This document shows positions 30,451 through 40,617 of a stretch of DNA of 64,000 nucleotides, piece by piece. The position numbers and the translations under genes are program-made. Source of the stretch: Candidatus Pantoea edessiphila (lineage in GTDB: Bacteria > Pseudomonadota > Gammaproteobacteria > Enterobacterales > Enterobacteriaceae); assembly GCF_002933315.1 (NCBI RefSeq), contig NZ_PDKT01000003.1, positions 1 through 64,000 on the forward strand. Direction: 5' to 3'. Positions within the stretch are counted from its first letter, which is position 1, and every line of letters begins with the position of its first letter. The notes beneath the pieces were generated by a model. The model was not told the origin of the DNA, searched no databases, and saw only the letters and a program-made list of their open reading frames with translations.

Positions 30451-30576
30451 TAAATTTAAATAATCATTAAATTTATGATAACATAAAAATAAAATTATTA
30501 CAGCTAATTAAAATAAAAATTCGCTTGTTTATATTTATTTTCAACTAGTGACAAATTTTTAAATAAAATTTAAATT

Positions 30577-32391
30577 TCAATCATCTAGAAAACTTCTAAG
30601 AATATCACAACGACTAGGATGGCGTAATTTTCGTAAAGCTTTAGCTTCAATTTGCCTTATACGTTCTCGTGTAACATCAAATTGCTTACCTACTTCTTCT
30701 AATGTGTGGTCAGTATTCATATCTATACCAAAACGCATTCTCAATACTTTAGCTTCACGTGCGGTAAGGCTAGACAATATATCATTTGTCGCTGAACGCA
30801 AGCTTTCAGATGTTGCTGAATCCAAAGGTAATTCCAAAGTAGTATCTTCAATAAAATCACCTAAATGTGAATCTTCATCATCACCAATTGGAGTTTCCAT
30901 AGAAATTGGTTCTTTAGCTATCTTTAATACTTTACGAATTTTATCTTCAGATATAAACATACGTTCTGATAATTCTTCTGGTGTTGGTTCACGTCCTATT
31001 TCTTGTAGCATTTTACGTGAAATACGATTTAATTTATTAATAGTTTCAATCATATGTACAGGAATACGGATAGTACGTGCTTGATCAGCTATAGATCTAG
31101 TAATTGCTTGACGAATCCACCATGTAGCATAAGTAGAAAATTTATAACCTCTTCTATACTCAAATTTATCAACTGCTTTCATTAAACCTATATTACCTTC
31201 TTGAATTAGATCTAAAAATTGTAAACCACGGTTAGTATACTTTTTCGCAATTGAAATAACCAACCGTAAATTAGCTTCTACCATCTCTTTTTTTGCTCTT
31301 CTAGCTTTAGCTTCACCAATAGACATACGTTTATTTATATCTTTTATTTGTTCTATAGTTAATCCAGTTTCTTGTTCTATCTCAAACAACTTATGTATAC
31401 AATTTACAATCTCATTTTTATACTGTAAAATTTTCTCTGACCATGGTCTATTTATTAGAATTGCGTTTTTCAGCCAAATTTGGTTTGTTTCATTTCCCGA
31501 AAATAATCTAATAAAATTTTTCTTAGGCATTTTACATAAATTTACACAAAATTTCATAATTATGCGTTCATGAGAGCGTATACGTTCTATCATATTACGC
31601 ATATTGTTAACCAAATAATCAAATTGCCTTGGCACTAATCTAAATTGTTTGAATATTTCTGAAAGAGTATGAATTTTAGCGATAGCATCTATATGAGTAC
31701 GACTTTTTATTTTAATAGTAGTCTTAGTAATTTCATATTGAGCTTTAAGTGCTGAAAATTTTTCTCGTGCCAATTCTGGATCAACACTTTCATTGTCTTC
31801 ATCACAATCTTTACAATCTTTTTCACATAATTCAGATTCAATATGTGCTGGTATGGGTATTAAATTTTCTTTAGCATTGGGATCAACAAAATTAACTATT
31901 AAATCAGATAATTTATACTCTCCTATTTCTACTTTATCATATTGTTCTAATAAATAACTTATTGCTTCAGGATATTCAGCTACTGAACATTGAACTTGAT
32001 TAATACCATCTTCAATTCTTTTTGCAATATCAATTTCTCCTTCACGAGTAAGTAATTCAACTGTACCCATCTCACGCATGTACATACGTACAGGATCAGT
32101 AGTACGACCAATTTCAGATTCAACACTTGATAATACTTGAGCAGCAACCTCTTCTGCAGTATCATCATAGTTACTAGAATTGCTTTCGTTTAATATTAAA
32201 TCGTCGGCATCTGGAGCTTTTTCAACCACTCTAATTCCCATATCATTTATTGTTTGAATTATATCTGCAATTTGATCTGAGTCAGCAATATCTTCTGGTA
32301 AATGATCATTCACTTCAGAATAGGTTAAATATCCTTGCTCCTTGCCACGAGTAATAAGAAGTTTAAGCTGCGACTGTGAATTTTGTTCCAT
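30577..32391 (-). CDS. rpoD: RNA polymerase primary sigma factor (sigma 70)
   Basis: RpoD directs RNA polymerase to most promoters. The 604 residues (E. coli 613) start [20 protein letters not shown]. Regions are in order: 1.1, the non-essential insert (whose acidic run is shortened), region 2 with [20 protein letters not shown] and [15 protein letters not shown], region 3 with [15 protein letters not shown], and region 4 with [20 protein letters not shown]. All promoter-reading residues I recognise are kept, so -35/-10 consensus should hold. It is last in the rpsU-dnaG-rpoD unit. Confidence 0.98.
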   Translation of the reverse strand: MEQNSQSQLKLLITRGKEQGYLTYSEVNDHLPEDIADSDQIADIIQTINDMGIRVVEKAPDADDLILNESNSSNYDDTAEEVAAQVLSSVESEIGRTTDPVRMYMREMGTVELLTREGEIDIAKRIEDGINQVQCSVAEYPEAISYLLEQYDKVEIGEYKLSDLIVNFVDPNAKENLIPIPAHIESELCEKDCKDCDEDNESVDPELAREKFSALKAQYEITKTTIKIKSRTHIDAIAKIHTLSEIFKQFRLVPRQFDYLVNNMRNMIERIRSHERIIMKFCVNLCKMPKKNFIRLFSGNETNQIWLKNAILINRPWSEKILQYKNEIVNCIHKLFEIEQETGLTIEQIKDINKRMSIGEAKARRAKKEMVEANLRLVISIAKKYTNRGLQFLDLIQEGNIGLMKAVDKFEYRRGYKFSTYATWWIRQAITRSIADQARTIRIPVHMIETINKLNRISRKMLQEIGREPTPEELSERMFISEDKIRKVLKIAKEPISMETPIGDDEDSHLGDFIEDTTLELPLDSATSESLRSATNDILSSLTAREAKVLRMRFGIDMNTDHTLEEVGKQFDVTRERIRQIEAKALRKLRHPSRCDILRSFLDD

Positions 32392-32614
32392 AAGATGGTA
32401 TCTACACTCCTGTTAGTTAAATTAGTATCTATTGGCTACGAGCTAACGTGTTGCTCATAAATAAAGCAAGAGTACAGTCTCTAGCAGAACAATATTTAAT
32501 AAGGCATGGCTTAAACAGTGACAAATCGATTTATTAATCGTTAACCGTGCTATTAAATTTATTAATCTGAAATATTAAACTTTAAAAGTATAAAATATTA
32601 AACAAACTATTCTT
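32392..32614. other. dnaG-rpoD spacer with unusually rich base composition
   Basis: Unlike other spacers, 32400-32560 contains many G and C (for example GGCTACGAGCTAACGTG and AAGCAAGAGTACAGTCTCT). On the rpoD strand it forms the 5' leader; AACAGGAGTG lies about 16 bases before the rpoD ATG, an unusually long spacing. Composition above the local background suggests selection, perhaps for a promoter or RNA leader. Confidence 0.4.
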
Positions 32615-34360
32615 TTATTTTTTTGCGAATATTTTGCTTAACATCCAAAATTGATTTCGTTCTTCGCTATTCAGTTTTTGAATACGATCACGAGTAATTA
32701 AAGATTCAAGTTTTTGTTCACGTAAATTATCGCGAATTTTACTTAATGAATCTTGAAATACTGTTTTGATTTGCTCATTTACTATCATGTGGTTCCATAA
32801 TGCTAATGTTTCAAGCTTAGTAATAAAATTTGTCTCTCTATATAACTCTAATAATTGTGCTGTATGTAATATAGATTTTTTATTACATTGCTTTACTAGC
32901 TCTATAAACATAGATAAACCAGCGATTTTTTGTTCTGGAAAATCAGTAAAAGAAGGTACTAGTATTGCTAATTTTGGATTCTGTATTAATAATGCTAGCA
33001 AAATTTTCATAGTAGTAAATTTAATAGATGGTAAATTAAGTGTAACATGACTTTTTATTGCTTTGGGCATTAATTTTTCAATTTGATTATCATCAAGTAT
33101 ACCTAATTTCATACCTAATTGTTGACGCATATAAATACGTAAAGTTGTTCCTGGAATCTGAGAAATTAAAGGTAAGGCTAATGCACTTAGTTTAGTTTTA
33201 CTGTCATATGAACTAAGATCTACTTTCGTTAATAATATATTAAATAAAAAAGAAGAAAAAGGTGTACTTGTTTGTATTCGTTTTTCGAAAATATCTTTAC
33301 CTTCTTTACGAATTAGTGTATCTGGATCTTCACTGCAAGGTAAAAATACGAAACTAAGTTGATAACCATCATACATATATGGTAATGCAGTTTTAAGTGT
33401 TTTCCATGCAGCTTTACGTCCAGTTTCATCGCCATCATAACAGAAAATTATATTCGTTGTATTATAAAATAACTGTTGAATATGTTCATTTGTTATTGCA
33501 GTTCCTAATAAAGCAATTGAGTAATTTATATTATATTGTGATAATGTTATTACATCCATATATCCTTCAACTATTAGTAAATAATTGGGTTTTGGATTAT
33601 ACTTAAGTGCTTCATACAATCCATAAAGCTGGCGTCTTTTATGAAAAAGTGTGGTTTCTGGAGAATTAAGGTATTTAGGAGTTTGATTTTTAATAGAACG
33701 TCCACCAAAACCAATTATATAACCAGTTTTATTTCTAATTGGAAACATAATTCTTCCACGAAATCGATCATATAATTGACCATTTTTATCATTTACTAAC
33801 ATACCAGTTTTTACTAATAACTCACGTTTTGTAGAAGTTGTTCCGAATTTTCTAAGAATATTGTTCCAACCTATAGGTGAGTAACCAATACCAAAGCGAT
33901 TAATGACTTCAGAATTTAGACCACGATTATTAAGATAATTTAATGCATATTTTGTATTAGATTTATTTAGTTCTGTTTTATAAAAGCTGTAAATATCACT
34001 CATTAGTATATATAATTTTTTACGATAAAATCTAATTTTTTGATTTGAAAATTGATGATTTTCAAAAATTATTTCAACATTATTAAAATTAGCTAGTTCT
34101 TCTATAGCTGAAACAAATTCAAGATGTTCATACTTCATTAAAAAATCAATAGCATTACCATGATTACCGCAGCCAAAACAATGATAGAATTGTTTCTCAG
34201 CACTAACTGTAAAAGAGGGGTTTGTTTCCTTATGAAAAGGACAGTATGCATAGAAATTATTTCCTTGCTTTTTCAAATTCATGCGAATATTAATCAGATT
34301 AACAATATCTGTCTTTGCAAGTAAATTAATAATAAATTCACGTGAAATTTTTTCAGTCAT
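32615..34360 (-). CDS. dnaG: DNA primase
   Basis: DnaG makes RNA primers at the replication fork. The 581 residues equal the E. coli length. The N-terminal zinc ribbon has CPFHKETNPSF and QFYHCFGCGNHG; the TOPRIM core has LLIVEGYMDVI and FCYDGDETGRKAA with the metal-binding acids; the C-terminal part is the DnaB-binding domain. The ATG at 34360 is chosen (MTEKISREFIINLL aligns with the family) rather than in-frame starts up to nine codons upstream; TAGG lies at ribosome-site distance. Confidence 0.96.
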   Translation of the reverse strand: MTEKISREFIINLLAKTDIVNLINIRMNLKKQGNNFYAYCPFHKETNPSFTVSAEKQFYHCFGCGNHGNAIDFLMKYEHLEFVSAIEELANFNNVEIIFENHQFSNQKIRFYRKKLYILMSDIYSFYKTELNKSNTKYALNYLNNRGLNSEVINRFGIGYSPIGWNNILRKFGTTSTKRELLVKTGMLVNDKNGQLYDRFRGRIMFPIRNKTGYIIGFGGRSIKNQTPKYLNSPETTLFHKRRQLYGLYEALKYNPKPNYLLIVEGYMDVITLSQYNINYSIALLGTAITNEHIQQLFYNTTNIIFCYDGDETGRKAAWKTLKTALPYMYDGYQLSFVFLPCSEDPDTLIRKEGKDIFEKRIQTSTPFSSFLFNILLTKVDLSSYDSKTKLSALALPLISQIPGTTLRIYMRQQLGMKLGILDDNQIEKLMPKAIKSHVTLNLPSIKFTTMKILLALLIQNPKLAILVPSFTDFPEQKIAGLSMFIELVKQCNKKSILHTAQLLELYRETNFITKLETLALWNHMIVNEQIKTVFQDSLSKIRDNLREQKLESLITRDRIQKLNSEERNQFWMLSKIFAKK

Positions 34361-34391
34361 AAAGCCTATGATCATTAATATCATCAAAACG

Positions 34392-34428
34392 AAAAAGGTC
34401 TACTTCTTTTAGAAAAGCAAAGACTTTT
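34392..34428 (-). terminator. Attenuator-like terminator between rpsU and dnaG
   Basis: Read on the minus strand, AAAAGTCT pairs with AGAC(C)TTTT around an inner CTTTT-CT-AAAAG hairpin, and the structure ends in CTTTTTC. E. coli has a partial terminator in the same rpsU-dnaG gap, which lowers primase relative to S21. The position and orientation agree with a conserved attenuator. Confidence 0.5.
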
Positions 34429-34492
34429 ATTTTATTTTTTTTATATTTGAAATTTAACAAAATAAAATTTATTAGTTTTATATAAAAAATAT

Positions 34493-34708
34493 TTAATATA
34501 GACGAATATGACGTGCATTTTCACGCGCTATTTTTTTTGAGTGACGCTTGATTGCTGATGCTTTAGCACGTTTACGTTCTGATGTAGGTTTTTCATAAAA
34601 TTCGCGTCGACGAACTTCAGTTAATATACCAGCTTTTTCACAAGAACGTTTAAAGCGACGTAATGCTACATCGAATGGCTCATTTTCACGAACATTAACT
34701 ATTGGCAT
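34493..34708 (-). CDS. rpsU: 30S ribosomal protein S21
   Basis: S21 acts in initiation on the 30S subunit. The 71 residues have the family length: [40 protein letters not shown] and a basic tail. First gene of the rpsU-dnaG-rpoD unit, as in E. coli, and divergent from tsaD across a 251-base spacer that holds a long palindrome. Confidence 0.98.
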   Translation of the reverse strand: MPIVNVRENEPFDVALRRFKRSCEKAGILTEVRRREFYEKPTSERKRAKASAIKRHSKKIARENARHIRLY

Positions 34709-34795
34709 TTAATTAATTCCTTATAATATCAATTATATTGATGTATTTATAATAATACATTATACTTACGTGTAAAATTTGAAATATTCTAGTCT

Positions 34796-34845
34796 ATTAT
34801 TAATTTATTTGCAAAATATTAATATTTTGCAAATAAATTAATAAT
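34796..34845. repeat. Perfect 50-bp palindrome without spacer
   Basis: ATTATTAATTTATTTGCAAA continuing to ...ATATT forms a 25-base left arm (34796-34820), and the right arm (34821-34845) is its exact reverse complement with no base between. The flanking bases (T on both sides) break the symmetry. The core TTTGCAAAATATTAATATTTTGCAAA is itself symmetrical. It lies in the spacer between divergent rpsU and tsaD, 87 bases before rpsU and 114 before tsaD. It could bind a dimeric protein, form a cruciform, or fold as a hairpin in either leader. Confidence 0.97.
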
Positions 34846-34959
34846 TACCACATTATTTTGATAAATGAAAGCTAAATTCAGAATAAAATTCCTTCTAACA
34901 TGTCTTGAAAAAAATACATTATTTGTTTTCTGAATAATAAAAAACCCATGGTATAAATT

Positions 34960-35973
34960 ATGCGTATTTTAGGCATTGAAACTTCTTGTGATGAAACTGC
35001 TATTGCAATTTACGATAAACAAAATGGATTACTAAGTAACGAAATATATAGTCAAGCAAAATTACATTCTTATTATGGAGGTGTTGTTCCAGAATTAGCA
35101 TCGCGCGATCATACATGTAAAATTGCACCATTAATTTTATTATCTTTAAAACGTGCTAATTTATACCCAAACCAAATTAATGGAATAGCATATACTGCAG
35201 GGCCAGGTTTAGTAGGTTCATTGTTAGTTGGTGTAACAGTTGGTCGTACTTTAGCCTTTTCATGGAATATACCTGCTATTCCTGTTAATCATATGGAAGG
35301 ACATATTATGTCTCCAATGTTAGAAAGTAATTCTCCAAAATTTCCTTTTTTAGCATTATTAGTTTCTGGAGGGCATACCCAATTAGTTATTGTAAATGAC
35401 GTTGGATCATATAAATTATTAGGTGAATCAATTGATGATTCAGTAGGTGAAGCTTTTGATAAAACAGCTAGACTTTTAGGTCTTAATTATCCTGGAGGAG
35501 CTTTACTATCACAACTAGCCAAAAAAGGAAAACAAAAGAAATTTATTTTTCCAAGACCAATGACTGGTTGCGATAGTTTAAATTTTAGTTTTTCTGGATT
35601 GAAAACTTTTGCAGCGAATGTTATTAGAAATAATTATCTTGATGATCAGACACGTTCTGATATTGCTCGTGCTTTTGAAGATGCAGTTGTGGATACATTA
35701 TTAATTAAATGTAATCATGCGTTAGACAAAACTGGATTTAAAAGATTAGTAATAGCTGGAGGAGTAAGTGCTAACTATAGTTTACGAAATAAAATGTCAA
35801 TAATGATAAAAAAACGTAAAGGAGAGATATTTTATTCTCGTCCAGAATTTTGTACTGATAACGCTGCAATGATTGCTTATGTTGGTATGTTACGTATCAA
35901 AAGTGATATATCTAAGGAATTAAGTATTGAAGTGCATCCTCGTTGGTCATTGACAGAATTATCTTCTCTTTAA
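34960..35973 (+). CDS. tsaD: tRNA threonylcarbamoyltransferase catalytic subunit TsaD
   Basis: TsaD transfers threonylcarbamoyl to A37 of ANN-decoding tRNAs, together with TsaB and TsaE. The 337 residues equal E. coli. Motifs: [31 protein letters not shown], the metal-binding His111 and His115 in [28 protein letters not shown] and [13 protein letters not shown]. TsaE is at 13872. In E. coli plsY and folB lie on the other side; plsY is missing here and folB follows. Confidence 0.97.
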   Translation: MRILGIETSCDETAIAIYDKQNGLLSNEIYSQAKLHSYYGGVVPELASRDHTCKIAPLILLSLKRANLYPNQINGIAYTAGPGLVGSLLVGVTVGRTLAFSWNIPAIPVNHMEGHIMSPMLESNSPKFPFLALLVSGGHTQLVIVNDVGSYKLLGESIDDSVGEAFDKTARLLGLNYPGGALLSQLAKKGKQKKFIFPRPMTGCDSLNFSFSGLKTFAANVIRNNYLDDQTRSDIARAFEDAVVDTLLIKCNHALDKTGFKRLVIAGGVSANYSLRNKMSIMIKKRKGEIFYSRPEFCTDNAAMIAYVGMLRIKSDISKELSIEVHPRWSLTELSSL

Positions 35974-35995
35974 TATAATGATCTTTTTAATTGAA

Positions 35996-36061
35996 AAATT
36001 TATTATGAAATTTATTTATATAAAGTTATGTATTATTATAAATAATATTCATAATAAATTT
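35996..36061 (+). terminator. Long-loop inverted repeat after tsaD
   Basis: AAATTTATTATGAA (35996-36009) and its perfect complement (36048-36061) enclose a 38-base loop; AGTGTTTTTTC follows with six T. It may be the tsaD terminator. The large loop makes it weaker than the other stems described. Confidence 0.4.
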
Positions 36062-36111
36062 AGTGTTTTTTCATTTTATTCTCTATAAAAATTGATATAG
36101 AAAGCAAAATA

Positions 36112-36468
36112 ATGGATATTCTATTTATAGAACAATTAGTGGTATTTACCAAGATTGGTGTATATGATTGGGAACAAAATATAAAACAAAAACTAATCTT
36201 AGATATCGAAATGATATGTGATAATAAAATATTAAATGAAAAATATTCTATTGGAAATTATTTAAATTATTCCGACGTATCGGAAGCTGTTTTAATTTAT
36301 TTAGAAACTAATTGCTTCTTGCTAATTGAAAAAGTAGCTGAAGATGTTGCAAATTTATTGATGCAACGTTTCAATTCTCTTGGAGTACATATAAAGGTTA
36401 GTAAGCCTAATGCAATTGCACAAGCAAAACAAGTAAGTATCAAAATTAAACGTGGAATAATTTTTTAA
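36112..36468 (+). CDS. folB: Dihydroneopterin aldolase
   Basis: FolB splits dihydroneopterin to 6-hydroxymethyl-dihydropterin and glycolaldehyde in folate synthesis. The 118 residues (E. coli 122) start MDILFIEQLVVFTKIGVYDW, with NYSDV and the catalytic Lys in VSKPNAI. The last codons run into the folB/cca terminator stem, so its stop (36466-36468) lies in the stem's left arm. Confidence 0.94.
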   Translation: MDILFIEQLVVFTKIGVYDWEQNIKQKLILDIEMICDNKILNEKYSIGNYLNYSDVSEAVLIYLETNCFLLIEKVAEDVANLLMQRFNSLGVHIKVSKPNAIAQAKQVSIKIKRGIIF

Positions 36469-36523
36469 AATACTAAATAAATTTTTATATTAAGCAATAT
36501 AAAAATTTATTTAGTATTTTAAA
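36464..36523. terminator. Perfect 28-bp bidirectional stem between folB and cca
   Basis: Bases 36464-36491 and 36496-36523 are exact reverse complements around the loop AAGC. The left arm holds the folB stop (36466-36468), the right arm the cca stop (36519-36521). Each strand reads an A-rich left arm and a T-rich right arm, so the element can end both convergent transcripts. A 28-bp perfect stem is far longer than terminators need. Confidence 0.85.
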
Positions 36524-37736
36524 TTAATCCTTTCTTAATAGCATAGATTCTTCTTTTAGTTAATTCTTCAGAAACTTGAACACCTTTAAACCCTTGTTGA
36601 ATAATCTCTTGACTAGAAACAGTGTTTGCTAACTTAAAAGTTAAACGTAAATAACTAGCTTGTTTATATAAAGTACTTTCTAATCCAGCACGTCCTCTTG
36701 CGTTAGCTTCACCAATAACAGCCATTTGTTCAACACGATATGGTTTACGCCATGCATCAATACGATTAAAAAATGTTACTAAACATTCTATTGATTGTTG
36801 TTCAATAATATGTATTTGATCATGTAATTCTGTTGCTAAAACAGCTAAATCACGAATTGAATTTGGTATTGACCAACGTTTACATAAGGATTTGATTAAT
36901 GATATTCCTAGTACACCATGATCTTGATGAATTGGCCATTTACTATGTTTTGTTAGCGATTTACCTACATCGTGTAATAACGCAGCAAATCTTACAGCTA
37001 TTGAATTAGATAATGCTACAGATATCGTTAATGACATTAGTGAATGCATTCCAGTATCAATTTCTGGATGCCATTCAATTGGAGATGGAACTCCAAATAA
37101 TTCATTTATTTCTGGAAGTAATATTTTTAATGCACCACATTCATGCAATACATAAAAATAAATTTGTGGATTTCTTGATATAAGTGCTTTACTAGTTTCT
37201 CTCCACACACGTTCCATGGTTAAATTAGATAATTCTCCATTTTTAGTCATGTGATACATTAATACTTTTGTTTCTTTTGCGATACGAAAATTTAAATGAG
37301 CAAAGTTTGCTGCAAATCTTGCTACACGTAAAACACGTAATGGATCTTCATGAAAAGAAGAAGATACATGACGTAATTGCCTATTTAAAATATCTTTTTG
37401 ACCATTATGAGGATCAAATAATATACCATTTTCATCACATGCAATAGCATTAATAGTTAGATCTCTTCTTTTTAGATCTTGTTCTAATGTAATATCAGGA
37501 CTGGACCAAGTGATGAATCCATTATATCCTTTTCCGGTTTTGCGTTCAGTACGCGCTAGTGAATATTCTTCACCGTTATCTGGATTAATAAATACAGGAA
37601 AATCATTACCCACTTGGGTATAACCTTTACTTAACATGATTTCTGGAGTAGCACCTACTACTAGCCAATCCTTATCTTGAATAGGCAAGTTAAGTAATTT
37701 ATCACGTACTGCGCCACCAACAAGAAAGATTTTCAT
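36519..37736 (-). CDS. cca: CCA-adding tRNA nucleotidyltransferase
   Basis: Cca adds or repairs the 3' CCA of tRNAs. The 405 residues (E. coli 412) start MKIFLVGGAVRDKLLNLPIQ with the class II nucleotidyltransferase motif (KDWLVVGATP); RRDLTINAIACDENG, EDPLRVLRVARFAANF, and an HD domain with LLHDVGKS and QDHGVLGI follow. The ATG at 37736 is preferred over a TTG two codons upstream. The tRNA-Ile at 30378 lacks an encoded CCA, so the enzyme is needed for more than repair. uppP, its E. coli neighbour, is missing. Confidence 0.96.
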   Translation of the reverse strand: MKIFLVGGAVRDKLLNLPIQDKDWLVVGATPEIMLSKGYTQVGNDFPVFINPDNGEEYSLARTERKTGKGYNGFITWSSPDITLEQDLKRRDLTINAIACDENGILFDPHNGQKDILNRQLRHVSSSFHEDPLRVLRVARFAANFAHLNFRIAKETKVLMYHMTKNGELSNLTMERVWRETSKALISRNPQIYFYVLHECGALKILLPEINELFGVPSPIEWHPEIDTGMHSLMSLTISVALSNSIAVRFAALLHDVGKSLTKHSKWPIHQDHGVLGISLIKSLCKRWSIPNSIRDLAVLATELHDQIHIIEQQSIECLVTFFNRIDAWRKPYRVEQMAVIGEANARGRAGLESTLYKQASYLRLTFKLANTVSSQEIIQQGFKGVQVSEELTKRRIYAIKKGLI

Positions 37737-38498
37737 TATCAATATCTCTTTAGAAAAAATAATTTTAAATTAATTTTTATTTTTTTTAGGTATTTAACCT
37801 TCAAGTTGATACTTGATATATTAGATATAAAACCACTTTTTTGTTAAAATTTAATATATTCTACTACTTTAATTGGAAAATTTAGATAAAATATTAATAA
37901 TAAGCAAATTTTTATTATAGAATATTTTTTATATAAATAATTTGGGATTTAATATATTATATAAGTTTTATAATATCATGAAGGAATTGATGTATTAACT
38001 TAATTTATTTGTAATTATTTTAAATAACTTTGTTATATTATCATTTAAAAATAATTATAAAAAACATAAATATATCATTATAAATAAATTTGTATAATTA
38101 GAATAAAAAATATTATTATCAACCAATATAATCAATCAAGTTGATATTTAAATATTCTAACTTAAAATTATCTTCATAAAATTTTGTAAAATATTTTATC
38201 CTATAATTAATAACCATTAAAAACTACAAATATAATAAATATATTATTTTTAATTTAGAAGATTTTGATTTTTATAAAAAATTAATATATCAACAATACA
38301 AAATCACTATTAATTATTTTAATAATTTTGTTATATAAATCAACAAATAGAGGTGTTCCCAGAACCAATCTTAAAATTCAAAATAATATCTTAAAATAAT
38401 AGTATTTGCGATTCATATTAATTAATGTTAATTTTTTGATTTTAATGTTAAATTTGCTTTGGTTTTGGTAATTGAATATAATTATAAGGTTAATTACC
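37737..38498. other. Gene-free spacer between cca and ribB
   Basis: About 760 AT-rich bases. E. coli has several genes here (including glnE and hldE) and an FMN riboswitch directly before ribB. I see no remnant of those genes, and no riboswitch signature before ribB. The only GC-bearing patch is AGAGGTGTTCCCAGAACC (38349-38366), with a bulged GGTTC-type self-complement. A TATCAAC/GTTGATA pair flanks 38117-38147. Confidence 0.55.
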
Positions 38499-39146
38499 AT
38501 GAATCAGAAGTTGCTTTCTGAATTTGGAACATTAGAAGAACGCGTAGAACAGTCAATTTATGCAATGCGTAACGGTAATGGTGTAATAGTAGTTGATGAC
38601 GAAAATCGTGAAAATGAAGGTGATATTATTTTCGTTGCTGAGACTATGACCATAGAACAAATGGCATTGACAATTCGTTATGGTAGCGGAATTGTTTGTC
38701 TTTGTTTAACTGAAAATCTTCGTAAAAAGTTAAAATTACCAATGATGGTAAAAAACAATACAAGTTCTTACGGTACTAGATTCACTGTTACTATTGAAGC
38801 AGCAAAAGGTGTAACTACAGGAGTATCCGCTAAAGATCGAATTACTACTATTCGTGCTGCAATAGCTGATAATGCAAAACCTGAAGATCTAAATCGTCCT
38901 GGACATGTCTTTCCTATATGTGCTTGTAACGGAGGAGTTTTAGTTAGAAGAGGACATACTGAAGCAACAATAGATTTAGTATCGTTAGCTGGATTTAAAC
39001 CAGCTGGAGTGCTGTGTGAACTTACTAATGATGATGGTTCTATGGCACATATGGAAGAAGCTATTATTTTTGCAAAACTTCATAAAATGCCTATAGTAAC
39101 TATTGAAGATTTAATTTTTTTTCGTAAAAATAAAAAATTATTTTAA
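38499..39146 (+). CDS. ribB: 3,4-dihydroxy-2-butanone 4-phosphate synthase
   Basis: RibB turns ribulose 5-phosphate into the four-carbon precursor of riboflavin. The 215 residues (E. coli 217) start [18 protein letters not shown] and keep [13 protein letters not shown] (metal and substrate acids), [38 protein letters not shown] and [14 protein letters not shown]. The ATG at 38499 has AAGGT upstream and matches the family; an upstream in-frame start would add nine residues. No riboswitch is visible upstream. Confidence 0.96.
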   Translation: MNQKLLSEFGTLEERVEQSIYAMRNGNGVIVVDDENRENEGDIIFVAETMTIEQMALTIRYGSGIVCLCLTENLRKKLKLPMMVKNNTSSYGTRFTVTIEAAKGVTTGVSAKDRITTIRAAIADNAKPEDLNRPGHVFPICACNGGVLVRRGHTEATIDLVSLAGFKPAGVLCELTNDDGSMAHMEEAIIFAKLHKMPIVTIEDLIFFRKNKKLF

Positions 39147-39323
39147 ATACGAAGTTTATTCATTGATATATAATTTCGTTACTAAAAATTTTTAATATGC
39201 TTATTATTAGAATTTTGCTATATTGAAACTGATACATTTTAAATAATGTATTAAAGGAAAACATATTAATTTTTAATTATTTTTTAATAAAAATATGTCT
39301 ACAATTATAATAAAGAGATATAT

Positions 39324-40064
39324 ATGTTGCTAATATTACGTATTATTTTTTTTGTTATTTATGCATTGATAATTTTTATAATCGGTGTTGTTTGGTGTTC
39401 ATTTTCTCCTAGAAACCCACATTATGCAGCTAAATTTGGACATATGCTTGGAAAATTATCATCATTATTTGGCATTAAAATCGAAGTAAGAAAATCTAAA
39501 TTTACTGAAAATTATTTGGGTAATGCCATTTATATAGCAAATCACCAGAACAACTATGATATGATCATTGTCGCTAAAGTTATACCAAATAACACTGTTA
39601 CAATAGGTAAAAAAAGCTTATTTTGGGTTCCATTTTTTGGTTTATTTTATTGGATTACCGGCAATATATTGATTGATCGCAGTAATAAAATTAAAGCTTA
39701 TAACACTATAATGCAAATAGTTGATCAACTTAAAAAAAAACGTATTTCTTTTTGGATTTTTCCAGAAGGAACTCGTAGCCAAGGACGAGGATTATTACCT
39801 TTTAAATCTGGGGCTTTTCAAGCTGCGGTAATGGCGGGTGTACCTATTATTCCTGTTGTTTTTTCAAATACTCATGACAAAATAAATTTAAATAGATTGA
39901 AAAATGGTTTAGTAATTATTGAAATGCTTTCTCCTATAAACTTAAAAACATATCAACACTTATCAATCCGCGAAATATCTAAATTATGTCATAATTTAAT
40001 GCTGAATAAATTGAATAAATTGAATGAAGAAGTGAAAGCTAGAGAGAAATATGAAAAACTGTAA
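39324..40064 (+). CDS. plsC: 1-acyl-glycerol-3-phosphate acyltransferase
   Basis: PlsC adds the second acyl chain to make phosphatidic acid at the inner membrane. The 246 residues (E. coli 245) show an N-terminal membrane helix, the catalytic HxxxxD box (ANHQNNYDM), GKKSLFWVPFFG, the acceptor box FPEGTRSQGRG and VPIIPVVFSN. In E. coli it follows parC, which is absent here. plsY is missing from its place after tsaD, so the source of lysophosphatidate is not shown. Confidence 0.95.
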   Translation: MLLILRIIFFVIYALIIFIIGVVWCSFSPRNPHYAAKFGHMLGKLSSLFGIKIEVRKSKFTENYLGNAIYIANHQNNYDMIIVAKVIPNNTVTIGKKSLFWVPFFGLFYWITGNILIDRSNKIKAYNTIMQIVDQLKKKRISFWIFPEGTRSQGRGLLPFKSGAFQAAVMAGVPIIPVVFSNTHDKINLNRLKNGLVIIEMLSPINLKTYQHLSIREISKLCHNLMLNKLNKLNEEVKAREKYEKL

Positions 40065-40617
40065 ATCTTTTAAAACATTGTGAATATAATCTGACATAAT
40101 ATATAAATAAACAACTTAATAAGATAATTTAGTTAATTAAAAAAACAAATTACATATTATAATAAATTTTCTGAATATGAGATAAATTACATATCAGTTA
40201 TTTATAGTTAAATTTATACTTTTGCAAATTAAAAGATATTTTAATTGTTTTTGATTTATTTGACTGGGATTTTTATGTTGTAAAAGTAAAAATATAAATT
40301 TTACTTAAATATCAAAAATCTTTCCTGAAAAATTTTTATATATTTCGTTTCAATAATCGTTTGAAAGCAACAATAAAAATAATTTAATACAAATATCAGT
40401 ATCATAGATCAATTATGATTTAATCATGTTATAATATGGACGCTTTGCAAAACTAACTTGAAGATAATACAGAATATACTCTAGAAATTTTATTTAATAA
40501 AATATTAGGATATCAAAAAATAATAATATTTGATATATTATATTTAATAGATATTAATATTATAAAATATAAATATATATTATTATAAATTTATCAAAAA
40601 TAAGAGATCATTAAATA
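40065..40617. other. Gene-free spacer before the alpha/beta hydrolase
   Basis: 553 bases, almost all A and T. The best signal is an extended -10 box TGTTATAAT (40427-40435) followed by ATGGACGC, about 180 bases before the hydrolase start; no good -35 accompanies it. A short ATATCAAA/TTTGATAT repeat lies around 40510-40536. This spacer is also a joint between the plsC and yggS neighbourhoods of E. coli. Confidence 0.5.
40427..40435 (+). promoter_or_regulatory. Extended -10 promoter candidate upstream of the hydrolase gene
   Basis: TGTTATAAT combines a TGN extension with a perfect TATAAT, the pattern that allows initiation without a -35 box. It faces the hydrolase-yggS-hemW genes. TATAAT alone is frequent here by chance, so confidence is limited. 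Confidence 0.35.

Noticed and set aside
38349-38366. FMN riboswitch before ribB
   Set aside because: The GC-bearing patch lacks the conserved RFN boxes and multi-stem layout.
40080-40096. CRP site TGTGAATATAATCTGAC
   Set aside because: Only the left half fits the consensus, and it is more than 500 bases from the next start.
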